NCBI GenBank assembly: GCA_947494925.1 | Contig: CANLWS010000014.1 | Span: 62,001-126,000, forward strand | Source of the DNA: an uncultured Alteromonadaceae bacterium | GTDB taxonomy: Bacteria; Pseudomonadota; Gammaproteobacteria; Enterobacterales; Alteromonadaceae | Direction: 5' to 3' | DNA length: 64,000 nucleotides | Shown here: one piece after another, positions 19,549 through 29,158 of the stretch | Numbering within the stretch: the stretch's first letter is position 1 | Layout of the letters: the number at the start of each line of letters is the position of its first letter | Program-made: the position numbers and the translations under genes | Notes under the pieces: generated by a model | What the model saw: only the letters and a program-made list of their open reading frames with translations | The model's database searches: none | Told to the model about the DNA's origin: nothing

Positions 19549-20958
19549 TCAGTTGGTGGGAATACTAACTCCCCATAAGTCATATTCATCAGCATGTTCT
19601 ATTTTAACTGTGACCATGTCGCCGGGAGACAATTGTACTTCGCCATTTAGGTAGACCTGCCCATCTATTTCAGGCGCATCCGCATAACTCCTGCCTATAG
19701 CGCCTTCTTCGTCAACTTCATCGATTAATACCTGTATGGTGGTACCGACACGACTTTGCAATTTGTCAGTGCTTATTTGTTGCTGTTTCTGCATAAATCG
19801 TTCGAAGCGTTGTTGCTTGATCTCTTCACTTACGGGATCAGGTAAATCATTTGCCTTAGCGCCGTCAACGTCTGAATATTTAAAACATCCCACGCGATCT
19901 AGTTTTGCCTGGTCAAGAAAATCCAGAAGCATCTGAAAATCCTCTTCGGTTTCGCCGGGGAAACCTACAATAAAAGTTGATCTGATGACCAATTCCGGGC
20001 ACATTTCGCGCCATTTTTTCACCCGCTCTAAGGTTCGTTCTGCAGCCGCAGGTCGTTTCATCAATTTCAGAATGCGAGGACTGGCATGTTGAAAAGGTAT
20101 ATCCAGGTAGGGAAGGATTTTTCCATCTTGCATCAATGGAATAACTTTATCCACCGAAGGGTAGGGGTAGACATAATGAAGCCTGACCCAAATTCCCATA
20201 TCAGCTAATTTGGTGCATAACTCAGTCATTCCAGTTTTTACAGGCATACCGTTCCAGAAACCAGTTTGGTGCTTTACATCCACGCCATAAGCACTGGTAT
20301 CTTGCGAAATCACCAACAACTCCTTGACTCCAGCATTTTTGAGTCGTTGCGCTTCGTCCAGGACTTCCCCTATAGGGCGGCTGACAAGGTCTCCTCGCAT
20401 GGAAGGGATAATGCAAAAGGTACATCTGTGATTGCATCCTTCGGAGATCTTAAGATAGGCATAATGCCTTGGTGTGAGTTTTACACCGTGGTCAGGAACC
20501 AAATGCTGATAAGGATTATGCTCAGGTTTGGGTAAATGGTCATGAACTTGTTCTACGACAGTTTCGTAAGCATGCGGCCCTGTTATTGCCAGAACATTAG
20601 GATGAACTTCGCGAATTTCATCCTCTTTAACTCCTAAACAACCTGTTACTATAACTTTGCCATTTTCAGACAAGGCCTCACCGATAGTATCCAGTGATTC
20701 CTGCACTGCACTATCGATAAATCCACAGGTGTTGACGATAACTAATTGAGCATCTTTATAGGTTGGAACAACATCATAACCTTCGGTTCGCAGTTGCGTC
20801 AGAATCCTTTCAGAGTCCACCAGGTTTTTGGGGCATCCTAAACTGACAAAACCAATCTTGGCATTATTGCCTGAATAATTTTGTTTTCCGTCGCCTAAAA
20901 CTTTGATGGGCGTTTCTAGTGTTGTTGTCCCTTTGGGATCAAATGTCTTAACTGTCAT
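19549..20958 (-). CDS. rimO: Ribosomal protein uS12 methylthiotransferase RimO
   Basis: This 469-residue radical-SAM enzyme has an N-terminal UPF0004 domain ([16 protein letters not shown] and VNTCGF), a radical-SAM CNHRCTFC triad near residue 180, and a C-terminal TRAM domain. RimO adds a methylthio group to Asp88 (E. coli numbering) of ribosomal protein S12. The [11 protein letters not shown] motif separates RimO from the tRNA enzyme MiaB. It is about 25 residues longer at the N-terminus than the E. coli protein. It is a single-gene unit, convergent with the MipA-like gene. Confidence 0.95.
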   Translation of the reverse strand: MTVKTFDPKGTTTLETPIKVLGDGKQNYSGNNAKIGFVSLGCPKNLVDSERILTQLRTEGYDVVPTYKDAQLVIVNTCGFIDSAVQESLDTIGEALSENGKVIVTGCLGVKEDEIREVHPNVLAITGPHAYETVVEQVHDHLPKPEHNPYQHLVPDHGVKLTPRHYAYLKISEGCNHRCTFCIIPSMRGDLVSRPIGEVLDEAQRLKNAGVKELLVISQDTSAYGVDVKHQTGFWNGMPVKTGMTELCTKLADMGIWVRLHYVYPYPSVDKVIPLMQDGKILPYLDIPFQHASPRILKLMKRPAAAERTLERVKKWREMCPELVIRSTFIVGFPGETEEDFQMLLDFLDQAKLDRVGCFKYSDVDGAKANDLPDPVSEEIKQQRFERFMQKQQQISTDKLQSRVGTTIQVLIDEVDEEGAIGRSYADAPEIDGQVYLNGEVQLSPGDMVTVKIEHADEYDLWGVSIPTN

Positions 20959-21258
20959 TGCGATTCATTTGTGGTTAATTTTGATCTGAATGGGAGAATT
21001 ATACCTTAAGTTGCAGTGAAGACACTGGTAAAGCATTTAAATTGCAGTTATTTGAAGATAAAGTTTGCGAATTAGCAGATATTTTCTCTTTTTTGTACAA
21101 ATTAAAGGCAACCAAACAGCAATCTTTTAGATATTGATGATTATCTGGTGTTAACTCTAGTTGCCCAGCTATATTATTTGTATGATTAAACGCTGGTCCA
21201 AAACATCTATGTTGTTCTACGCCGTAGACGGTAAAATAAAAATAAATTTGGAGCTACT
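20959..21258. other. Intergenic region between rimO and the TPR-GGDEF gene
   Basis: About 300 AT-rich bases separate divergent genes and must hold both promoters. I see no reading frame, tRNA or riboswitch-like structure in it. Confidence 0.4.
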
Positions 21259-23046
21259 TTGAAGTCTTTGAAAACGTTGGTGTTAGTACTGGCAATAAAC
21301 TTGGTATTTTCTTCCGAGCTACTTGCCAATGAACAAGTTGCAGAGTTTATTAACAAAATTGCGGTAAAAAATTATGATTGTCCAAGTGAAGAATTTATAC
21401 CGCAGTTAGACAGTTACCTGAATGATCAGAAAATTCAGCAAAACCAACGTTATCGACTCCAAACAGAAAAAACTCATTGGCTGATTTGCATGGGTAAATA
21501 CACTGAAGCTTTGGGAGTATTGGAATCACTTACTCAGCAACCATCCTATGATAAAAGTTCGTATTCGTTCGCAAGCGCAATTTACCAAATTGGGTTTATT
21601 TATGATGTCCAGGAAGATAATAAGCGCTGTGATTATTACGGACAGGCCGCAGCAATTTCTGAAGATAAATACGATGACATTTCATTGAGCGCCCAGCTAA
21701 GAATAATTGCAGGTTGTAACCAGACTGATAATAACGATGGTATCAAGCTTGGAAAAATGTATGAGTTGTTGGAGCGCTATTCGCGCAAAGACGATAGAGG
21801 CGCTATTGCACACATTCATAATAATATTGGCTTGCTCTATGGTGCTCTCGGTCAGCATGTCCTTGCTGCCGAGCAATATTTGAAATCTTATGAACTTGGC
21901 CTTGATGTATATGAAAGCAGCAATCTGTTGGCATCACTAATCAGTGCAATAACATCCCAGATGGCAAGTGGCGATTTTGATGGCGCTAAGCAAACAATTT
22001 CTGAACTTAAAAAACAAAATAGTGAGGTGAATACGCCTCTAACAAACGTATGGGTACATTTTTCTGAGGCCGGTTACTACTATCGTACAGAAGATTACGA
22101 ATCTTTACGGGATAGTCTGTCTAAATGGCGTGTGTTCCTTGACCAGATTAATCATTCTTTTTATGAAGGACTCTTCCGCTGGTATCAAAGCGCATTATGC
22201 CTGCATGAAGAAAATAAAGCCTGTTTGCGTTCATTTCTTGAAGAGGAAAGTAAAGCGAGTGAGAGCTATCAGAGAACAGTTGGACGAAACAAAGACTATT
22301 TGAAGCTTCAGGTTGAAATTCAGATGTTCCTTGGAAACCAGGAAGAAGCGCTCAAGGTTTTTCGAGCATATAACAATGAAGTTACCCGCCGTTCGAATGT
22401 CTGGCAGGCATCTGGCAAAGTACTAGGTGTTGCAAATTTACATAACCAAATAATTGATCTTGAAACCAGCTTGCAGGAAGCTGAAAATCAAAAAGTCTGG
22501 TCAATATCCTTGTTAGCCGGTGTTTTCCTGTTTGTTTCTATAACAATAATTTATGTATTGCGCAGGAATTATCTCGCTAAAATATCCACGGATCCCCTGA
22601 CAGGATTAAACAACACAAGAACAGCGATCAATCAAATTAAAAAGGTCAGTAAACCTGCGGACGGTAAGACCAATGCATTGGCACTTTTTGATCTTGATAA
22701 CTTTAAAGAAGTGAATTCTCAGTTTGGGCATATTACCGCTGATCTGGCTTTGCAGGGGGTTTCCTCTACACTTAAGAAAGTCACGAGAGAGCAGGATATT
22801 CTTGGTAGGCTTGCCTCAGATCAATTTCTGGTCTGTCTTACTAATATTGAAGAGAGCACTGCCAAGACTTTTTTCGAACGAATAAGTAAGGCGTTGCAAA
22901 ACTTGATCCTAAGCGCTGAAACAGGGGATAAAGTTAATTTGCGATCGAGCATGAGCATTTATGTTTCGACTGACTCATTTGAAGATCTTGACGATGTGTT
23001 GGCAGACATGCAAAGAGCCATACAAAAAGATGGTCAGAAAAACTAG
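21259..23046 (+). CDS. TPR sensor protein with degenerate GGDEF domain
   Basis: This 595-residue protein has a signal peptide (cleaved after about residue 23), a periplasmic region of TPR-like helices (residues about 30-400), one membrane segment (about 413-435) and a cytoplasmic GGDEF domain (about 445-595). The GGDEF start is present (DPLTGLNN, and FDLDNFKEVNSQFGH), but the catalytic GGDEF is A519-S-D-Q-F523. The loop needed for c-di-GMP synthesis is therefore lost, and the protein may be a GTP- or c-di-GMP-sensing or purely structural output. The TTG start at 21259 has GGAG five bases ahead. It stands alone. Confidence 0.85.
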   Translation: MKSLKTLVLVLAINLVFSSELLANEQVAEFINKIAVKNYDCPSEEFIPQLDSYLNDQKIQQNQRYRLQTEKTHWLICMGKYTEALGVLESLTQQPSYDKSSYSFASAIYQIGFIYDVQEDNKRCDYYGQAAAISEDKYDDISLSAQLRIIAGCNQTDNNDGIKLGKMYELLERYSRKDDRGAIAHIHNNIGLLYGALGQHVLAAEQYLKSYELGLDVYESSNLLASLISAITSQMASGDFDGAKQTISELKKQNSEVNTPLTNVWVHFSEAGYYYRTEDYESLRDSLSKWRVFLDQINHSFYEGLFRWYQSALCLHEENKACLRSFLEEESKASESYQRTVGRNKDYLKLQVEIQMFLGNQEEALKVFRAYNNEVTRRSNVWQASGKVLGVANLHNQIIDLETSLQEAENQKVWSISLLAGVFLFVSITIIYVLRRNYLAKISTDPLTGLNNTRTAINQIKKVSKPADGKTNALALFDLDNFKEVNSQFGHITADLALQGVSSTLKKVTREQDILGRLASDQFLVCLTNIEESTAKTFFERISKALQNLILSAETGDKVNLRSSMSIYVSTDSFEDLDDVLADMQRAIQKDGQKN

Positions 23047-23126
23047 AGATCGGGTTAGGTTGGATGGGCATCGAAAGCAAATGTAACAATACTGTCTACC
23101 ATAGATTTGGGTTACTGTGATCTGTT

Positions 23127-23618
23127 TTGGCTAATAAACTATTACTACCGCTTAAGTACTACGATAATGCTGGCCGGATAATACCGCCGATAAGCCTTTG
23201 GGTTACCATTTTGTACGTGTCTAAGGCACTCTTTGTTTTAATTGCTTCGCTAACCTTTGTTCAAGATAAAAGCGCGCTCTTGGGACTCTTTTATCCTGTT
23301 AAATCAAACCTGTATGTGGGTTTGGTGATCAGTCTTGCAGGTCTTTTGGTATTTGTAATCTGCGGCTTCAGAGAAAAAATTTGGAAGAATAAAAAGAACC
23401 ACTTGTTTGGGCTGATAAAACCAGTGTTGATCTTGGTTTTGATAGTCGACTTTATATTTCAGTTATACATGGCGAACCAGCATCAATGGGCATTTTCATG
23501 GACATTGGGTGTGTCCGCCATGTTGGATTTGTTAATTCTTTACTGGGTGGTTACCAGCAAGCATCTGGCTTTTATGCTGCTGGATTGGAAGTTTGAATTA
23601 GATTCAAAGGCTCATTGA
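23127..23618 (+). CDS. DUF2919 (YfeZ-like) inner membrane protein
   Basis: This 163-residue protein has four membrane segments. The start PLKYYDNAGRIIPPISLW fits the DUF2919 pattern 'P-x-x-YD-x-x-G-x-x-x-PP-x-x-W' as I know it. The family is of unknown function. The start is read as TTG 23127 with no strong ribosome site, so the exact N-terminus is uncertain. Its last codons overlap the 3' end of the convergent gene by seven bases. Confidence 0.72.
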   Translation: MANKLLLPLKYYDNAGRIIPPISLWVTILYVSKALFVLIASLTFVQDKSALLGLFYPVKSNLYVGLVISLAGLLVFVICGFREKIWKNKKNHLFGLIKPVLILVLIVDFIFQLYMANQHQWAFSWTLGVSAMLDLLILYWVVTSKHLAFMLLDWKFELDSKAH

Positions 23619-24025
23619 GCATTATTTCCTAAAGCTTGGTCAAAATAATTTTTAATACTTATCTGGCTATCATTAACTAGGCGTTGGTAGCAAATACCTG
23701 CAAATGCATATGATTTTCCGGCGTATTCCAAAACCACATAGGGCGCATCTGGATCGGTTTCATCGTAGTGCCAATTGCCGCCAACTAAATGGCGAAATAT
23801 TTCTCCAACATAGGCACCATAAATATTGCAAATTGTGAACACAGCATTGTCTTCCAGAGCCTGATCTTTATATTTTTCAATCCAGCTCAGTATTACGTCA
23901 TCAACCAGCGCAATACTTTCCGGGCTGCCATCCAGTTCTAAATGAAATTCATCTTTAGTAGTTTCGATTGCATTTTCAGCACTGTCAGCCATAAGCTGCG
24001 CCAGTTCTTCACGATTCATTTGCAT
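23612..24025 (-). CDS. Hypothetical soluble protein, possibly DUF3806-like
   Basis: This 137-residue acidic protein has no signal or membrane segment. A central stretch (CNIYGAYVGEIFRHLVGGNW) and a following YVVLEYAGKSYAFAGI resemble DUF3806-type proteins from memory, but this was not checked. An in-frame ATG two codons later is an alternative start. It lies 42 bases downstream of the LysR gene on the same strand and may be transcribed with it. Function unknown. Confidence 0.6.
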   Translation of the reverse strand: MQMNREELAQLMADSAENAIETTKDEFHLELDGSPESIALVDDVILSWIEKYKDQALEDNAVFTICNIYGAYVGEIFRHLVGGNWHYDETDPDAPYVVLEYAGKSYAFAGICYQRLVNDSQISIKNYFDQALGNNAQ

Positions 24026-24066
24026 GGAATTTCCTTAATTTATGGACAGACAATTCATATCGTTGA

Positions 24067-24957
24067 TCAAACAACTTGTCGATTACTTAAAATTAGATCA
24101 TAAAGCAATTTTGTGCCTGGGCCTATATCGTCTGGTTTCGGTTGCACCAGATACGAAATGAGTTTGCGAAAGCTGCTTCCTTTGATATTAAGTTTAACTA
24201 GTTCACCTTCACAAGTTAAATTTTTAACCTTATGCTCGGGCAACCAGCAAAACCCTAATCCTTCCGACAAAAGGTCAATTGCAGTATCAAACTGGCTTAC
24301 AGTCCAGCGCGATTCTGAGCGCAGCCAGCCTTGTTTTTCGTTTGGTGAAGGCGAAGAGTCTTTTATGACAATTTGCAGGTGTTGGGACAACTCATTGGGA
24401 TCGATCTCACCTGTAATTTGTGCCAACCTATGCTCAGGGTGGCATACTGGAATAAAATTGAACGCGGCAATTGGTTCTCCCAGGTGCCCCTTTGGCAGCG
24501 CATGACTAATAACCAGATCTGCTGAACCTTGTGTAATCGCTTCTTCTGTGCCAGTTAGTACTGAATCCAAAATACGTAATCTGCTTCCGCGTGACTCTGG
24601 ATAAAAGGCTTTTAAGACTGGAAACAACAACTCTCTGGGATAGGCAAGGTCGGCCACCAATGTAATTTCTGGTTCCCAGTCCTGGTTGATATTGAAGGCA
24701 AGCTCTTCTAACGCCTGGACGTTTTGCGTCAGGTGTCGAGAGCGCCTTAGCATGACCTCCCCAGGCCCTGTCAAATGCGCTTTTCTACCAACAACTTCAA
24801 GCAACTGTACACCTAACTGATTTTGCAACTTTGCAACGGCATGATTAAGCGAAGACTGGCTCTTATTCAATTTTTCTGCGGCATGAGCATAACCACCATG
24901 ATCCACTACTGCCTGTAGAATTCTCCATTGTTCAAGGGTTGTTTTTGGGCGATACAT
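24067..24957 (-). CDS. LysR-family transcriptional regulator
   Basis: This 296-residue protein has an N-terminal helix-turn-helix (residues about 7-65, with HAAEKLNKSQSSLNHAVAKL) and a C-terminal effector domain. It is divergent from the DedA-like membrane protein gene, with about 175 bases between, and is therefore its likely regulator or merely shares the promoter region. The ligand is unknown. Confidence 0.87.
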   Translation of the reverse strand: MYRPKTTLEQWRILQAVVDHGGYAHAAEKLNKSQSSLNHAVAKLQNQLGVQLLEVVGRKAHLTGPGEVMLRRSRHLTQNVQALEELAFNINQDWEPEITLVADLAYPRELLFPVLKAFYPESRGSRLRILDSVLTGTEEAITQGSADLVISHALPKGHLGEPIAAFNFIPVCHPEHRLAQITGEIDPNELSQHLQIVIKDSSPSPNEKQGWLRSESRWTVSQFDTAIDLLSEGLGFCWLPEHKVKNLTCEGELVKLNIKGSSFRKLISYLVQPKPDDIGPGTKLLYDLILSNRQVV

Positions 24958-25132
24958 AAGTGAAAAGATGTCTATTTTTTAGAACAAAGGACCATGCTAG
25001 TGCGGCCATCCAAATAAAGCAAATACTGATGGACACAAGAGCACTTCAATCTAATTTCCCACCAGAAATCAGTGAGCTGATCTAGTCCATGCATCCAACA
25101 GTATCAATCACAAATACTTATGAACAATTTTT

Positions 25133-25786
25133 ATGAAAAACGCATCAACATTACCTATCACCGCAATTTTAGCTGTAACATTAATGTCGACTTTGACCCA
25201 CTTCGGACTTATTCCACCTGGGTTGACGCTCCTTGAAGGAATGCGTGAAGATTTCGGTGACTACTTTTATGCGCTGATTTTCTTGATTATTTTTCTGGAA
25301 TCCATCGTGTATGTAGGGTTCTATTTTCCAGGTCAGTTTTTTGCGGTTGTACTAGTAATATTAGCAAAACCGGATGCGTCGGATATTGCAATGCTGACGA
25401 TTGCAATGGTCTCTGCCGCGACTTTTGGATCAATACTGAATTATTTTATCGGTCGTCAAACTACTTCTGCACCAAAAGTTAAATCCGGTGTTAAATTCAA
25501 ACACTTGCTTCTCGCTATGATTCACATGAATTCGCTTGCATTTTTTATGTTTGCCCAAGGTGCAAATCGTCGTCCCATCAAAGTCGTCGCCTTGGCTGGA
25601 ATACTCAATTTACCTTATTACCTGATACTAATCACTATGACAGCCCTGATGAGTGAGGAGATAATGCAGGTTGCGGAAAGCACCTGGTTGGTACTGTCAA
25701 TACTTGGTATATGGTTAGGCGTTGCCTTGGTTTATGATTTCCGGAAAAAGTATCAAAAAGCCTTGCCGGTAAATGAGCTAACCTGA
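25133..25786 (+). CDS. DedA-like inner membrane protein
   Basis: This 217-residue protein has about five hydrophobic segments. The stretch FLESIVYVGFYFPGQFFAV (about residues 54-72) followed by a later FGSILNYFIGRQ matches the DedA pattern 'FLE...G..LPGE' and 'G...GY.IGR', but with Gln where DedA usually has Glu after PG. DedA proteins are thought to act as lipid or undecaprenyl-phosphate flippases or proton-linked carriers. This one is a divergent member or a look-alike. It is transcribed away from a LysR gene and is convergent with tcdA, overlapping its 3' end by nine bases. Confidence 0.6.
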   Translation: MKNASTLPITAILAVTLMSTLTHFGLIPPGLTLLEGMREDFGDYFYALIFLIIFLESIVYVGFYFPGQFFAVVLVILAKPDASDIAMLTIAMVSAATFGSILNYFIGRQTTSAPKVKSGVKFKHLLLAMIHMNSLAFFMFAQGANRRPIKVVALAGILNLPYYLILITMTALMSEEIMQVAESTWLVLSILGIWLGVALVYDFRKKYQKALPVNELT

Positions 25787-26563
25787 GCGGCGTTGAATAA
25801 ATTTATTAATTGCCCTTGCTGCAGCAACGAAACCGAAGGTGGCTGTGACAGAAACTGAAGCCCCAAACCCATTATTACAATCGAGTTTCACGCTGCCGTC
25901 CTGAAGATTCTTTGTGCTGCATACTGACCCGTCTGGCTGTGGATATTTTAGTTGTTCAGTGGAAAATACACACTCAACGCCAAATCTGCGTTTTGGGTTG
26001 GTGCTAAAATTGTAAAAACGTCGTAGTTCAGAGCGCAATTTCGCAGCCAGGGGATCCTGTATGGTTTTGCTTAAGTCGCTAATTTGTATTTGAGTAGGAT
26101 CAATTTGGCCGCCAGCGCCACCTACGGTAATCACCGGTACTTTTTGACGCTTGCAGTGAGCGACGATTGCTGCCTTTGCTTTGACGCTGTCAGTTGCTTC
26201 AATAACGTAATCAAATTCATTGGAGATCATGTCTGAAACATTATCTTCAGTAACAAAGTCTTCCACGCAGGTAACCAGACAATCAGGGTTGATTAGTCTG
26301 ATACGTTCTGACATGGCCTCGACTTTAGCCACCCCGACTGTATTCTGCATAGCATGAATCTGCCGATTAGTATTTGTCACACAAATATCGTCGAGATCGA
26401 ATAGTGTTATTTTACCCACTGCAGTGCGAGCTAGCGACTCAGCCACCCAGGAACCAACGCCACCAATTCCAATCACACAGAAATGTGCTTCACGCAAAAG
26501 CTGCGTCTGCTGGTTACCATATAGTCGGTTGGTCCCGCCAAAGCGTTGTTCAAATTGACTCAT
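25778..26563 (-). CDS. tcdA: tRNA threonylcarbamoyladenosine dehydratase TcdA
   Basis: This protein of about 261 residues is of the ThiF/E1-like ATP-dependent type. It shows 'MSQFEQRFGGTNRLYG', the nucleotide-binding GIGGVGSWVAESLARTAVG, and LDDICVTNTNRQIHA, matching TcdA (CsdL). TcdA cyclises t6A to ct6A at position 37 of ANN-decoding tRNAs with the help of CsdA-CsdE or similar sulfur partners. The start is ATG 26563, with GGA seven bases upstream; a TTG at 26575 is less likely. It is divergent from lhgO. Confidence 0.92.
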   Translation of the reverse strand: MSQFEQRFGGTNRLYGNQQTQLLREAHFCVIGIGGVGSWVAESLARTAVGKITLFDLDDICVTNTNRQIHAMQNTVGVAKVEAMSERIRLINPDCLVTCVEDFVTEDNVSDMISNEFDYVIEATDSVKAKAAIVAHCKRQKVPVITVGGAGGQIDPTQIQISDLSKTIQDPLAAKLRSELRRFYNFSTNPKRRFGVECVFSTEQLKYPQPDGSVCSTKNLQDGSVKLDCNNGFGASVSVTATFGFVAAARAINKFIQRRSG

Positions 26564-26647
26564 TGTCGTCCACAAGGTCTACTGGATAAAACAAAATGCA
26601 GTATATCAGGTCAAAACCATTGAATTTCAACTTATGGGGTAAATTAA

Positions 26648-27850
26648 TTGAAAGATGCATATGACATCGTCATTGTAGGAGGCGGAATTGTCGGCGCTGC
26701 CACTGCCTGGCAGTCACAATTGATGTTTCCAAATAGAAAGATTATTTTGCTTGAAAAAGGGTCTAAAGCTGCCTTGCATCAAACTGGTCGAAATTCAGGA
26801 GTAATTCACGCAGGTGTTTATTACCCTCCAGGAAGCCTCAAGTCTCAATATTGTATTGCTGGTTTAAGGGCAACCATTGACTTCTGCCAGGAGCATGAGT
26901 TGCCCTTTCTGCAATGCGGAAAGTTAATTGTTGCCACTAATGCAGACGAGGAAAGGCGACTGCATGATTTATTTATTCGTAGCCAAGAAAATGAACTCGA
27001 CATCGAACGTGTCAGTGCAGCTGCATTAAAGAAAATTGAACCAAATATTTGTGGTACAGATGCAATGTTAGTTCGGGATACGGGAATAACTAATTACACG
27101 AAAATCACTGAAAGAATGCTGGAGATATTTCAGCAACTAGGAGGACAGGTGATTTTTAATCAAGAGGTGAGCGCAATCGAACAATTGTCAAAGGGGCTGA
27201 AACTTACGACCCAAAGCACTGAATACGTTACAGGTTTTATGGTTAATTGCGGCGGATTAATGTCCGACAGAATAATTAAAATGATGGGGCTTAAACCCGA
27301 TTTCCAGATTGTTCCTTTCAAAGGTGAGTATTACCGGCTGGCATCTCATCACAATCACATAGTGAACCACCTTATCTACCCGGTTCCTGATCCCAATATG
27401 CCGTTTCTTGGCGTCCATCTTACTCGCATGATTGATGGTTCAGTGACGGTAGGACCCAATGCCGTATTAGCACTGGCCAGAGAAGGTTATCAAAAAATGC
27501 AAATGAGCTTGGCGGACACTAAGGAGCTGGTTAAATACAAAGGGTTCTGGAAGGTTATTTGGCAACATAAGAAAAGTGCCTGTTCTGAACTTAAAAATTC
27601 ACTATCAAAGAGCGGTTATCTTAAATTGGTGAGAAAGTATTGCCCACAAATTAAGCTAGAGGATCTGCAGCCATATCCTTGTGGAATTCGAGCTCAAGCT
27701 GTCAGCTCGGATGGTGAACTGATTCACGATTTCAAATTTGTCGATACAGACAATAGTTTGCATGTGGGTAATGCGCCATCGCCTGCCGCCACATCTGCCA
27801 TTCCTATTGCGAAAGCGATAATAGAAAAATTACAAGCCAAAATCGGTTAG
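26648..27850 (+). CDS. lhgO: L-2-hydroxyglutarate oxidase/dehydrogenase LhgO
   Basis: This 400-residue FAD-dependent DAO-family enzyme begins DIVIVGGGIVGAATAWQ (Rossmann FAD site) and carries HQTGRNSGVIHAGVYYPPGS (residues about 45-64), diagnostic for LhgO. It oxidises L-2-hydroxyglutarate to 2-oxoglutarate and passes electrons to the quinone pool. The TTG start at 26648 has GGGG upstream at good spacing. No csiD or gab genes lie nearby, so here it probably works in metabolite repair or lysine-derived glutarate use encoded elsewhere. It links to the 2-oxoglutarate-using suc genes only functionally. Confidence 0.93.
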   Translation: MKDAYDIVIVGGGIVGAATAWQSQLMFPNRKIILLEKGSKAALHQTGRNSGVIHAGVYYPPGSLKSQYCIAGLRATIDFCQEHELPFLQCGKLIVATNADEERRLHDLFIRSQENELDIERVSAAALKKIEPNICGTDAMLVRDTGITNYTKITERMLEIFQQLGGQVIFNQEVSAIEQLSKGLKLTTQSTEYVTGFMVNCGGLMSDRIIKMMGLKPDFQIVPFKGEYYRLASHHNHIVNHLIYPVPDPNMPFLGVHLTRMIDGSVTVGPNAVLALAREGYQKMQMSLADTKELVKYKGFWKVIWQHKKSACSELKNSLSKSGYLKLVRKYCPQIKLEDLQPYPCGIRAQAVSSDGELIHDFKFVDTDNSLHVGNAPSPAATSAIPIAKAIIEKLQAKIG

Positions 27851-28017
27851 CCTTCGTTAGATTATGCTGTTCATGGGAAAAAGCATAAAAACCAGGGGGA
27901 GGTCGTATTTGCCTGGCTCATATAACGTTCGACTAATTAGAACGATTAGCGTGATTTTTTGCAGTTTTATATAGCTCTCTTGGGTGCTTTACTATACTTC
28001 TTTAGTTTGGAGGCACT

Positions 28018-28980
28018 ATGGGTTTATTAGTAGACGGCAAGTGGGTGGATCAATGGTATGACACTAAATCCAGTGACGGTAAGTTCAAGCGTCAGGAATC
28101 TCAATACCGATCGACCATCAGCTCTGAGCTAGGTGCACGTTTTGCCCCGGAGTCAGGTCGCTATCATCTATATGTTTCACTCGCATGTCCTTGGGCGCAC
28201 AGGACCCTTATATTCAGAAAATTAAAAGGGCTGGAGAGCCATATAAGCGTGTCTGTCGTATCCCCTGATATGCTGAGCAATGGTTGGGAGTTTGGCCAAT
28301 ACCCTGGGGCTACGGGTGATAATTTGTATGATGCCGAATTTATGCATCAGATCTATACGAAAGACAATAGCCAAGCAAGTACCAGAGTTACAGTACCTGT
28401 GCTGTGGGACAAACAAGAGCAAGTCATCGTTAACAATGAATCTGCGGAATTAATACGGACCTTTAATTTTGAATTTAATCAGCTTACCGGGAATCAACAG
28501 GATTTTTATCCTGAAGCTATACGCGAAAAAATCGATGAAATTAATGATTTCGTTTATCACAATATAAATAATGGCGTGTATAAAGCAGGTTTTGCCACCC
28601 AACAGGAAGCCTACGAAGAGGCAGTCACAAATTTATTTTCAGCTTTAGATAAGGTTGAAACTATTTTATCTCATAATCGCTATCTGGTGGGATCAACACT
28701 AACTGAAGCTGACTGGCGATTATTTACCACGCTGATCAGATTTGATGCCGTGTATGTAGGTCACTTTAAATGTAATTTACGCAGAATCGCAGATTATCCA
28801 AATATATCCGCTTATGTACGAGAACTATACCAAGTCCCTGGCGTGGCAGAGACGGTAAATATGGACCACATCAAACGACACTATTATTTTAGTCATACTA
28901 TGATTAACCCTACTCAAGTCATTCCCGCCGGTCCTGATTTAAATTTTAATGAGCCCCATGAACGGGACCACTTGCAGTAA
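28018..28980 (+). CDS. yqjG: Glutathionyl-hydroquinone reductase (YqjG, Xi-class GST)
   Basis: This 320-residue Xi-class glutathione transferase has the active Cys57 in LACPWAHR. Residues RYHLYVSLACPWAHRTLI and the C-terminal helical domain (GSTLTEADWRLFTTLIRFD) are typical. It reduces glutathionyl-hydroquinones and related aryl-glutathione adducts to free hydroquinones. The ATG at 28018 has GGAGG just upstream. It appears to be a single-gene unit. Confidence 0.94.
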   Translation: MGLLVDGKWVDQWYDTKSSDGKFKRQESQYRSTISSELGARFAPESGRYHLYVSLACPWAHRTLIFRKLKGLESHISVSVVSPDMLSNGWEFGQYPGATGDNLYDAEFMHQIYTKDNSQASTRVTVPVLWDKQEQVIVNNESAELIRTFNFEFNQLTGNQQDFYPEAIREKIDEINDFVYHNINNGVYKAGFATQQEAYEEAVTNLFSALDKVETILSHNRYLVGSTLTEADWRLFTTLIRFDAVYVGHFKCNLRRIADYPNISAYVRELYQVPGVAETVNMDHIKRHYYFSHTMINPTQVIPAGPDLNFNEPHERDHLQ

Positions 28981-29158
28981 AGTTTGAAGGGTGAGGTTAG
29001 TATCAATGCGGGGTTTTTAATCTGAGGTTCCGTATTAAATTTGCAGAATGTCACCCTGATAGATTGAATCTTTCCGCTAGCTTGACTACCATGCCGCATT
29101 GCTGCTCAATGAGTCATTACATGACTTTGTAGACATTTGCTTAAATAAGGAAAGAAGT

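Noticed and set aside
20959-21258. Possible riboswitch before the TPR-GGDEF gene
   Set aside because: No conserved c-di-GMP or other riboswitch core was seen; it is only AT-rich promoter DNA.
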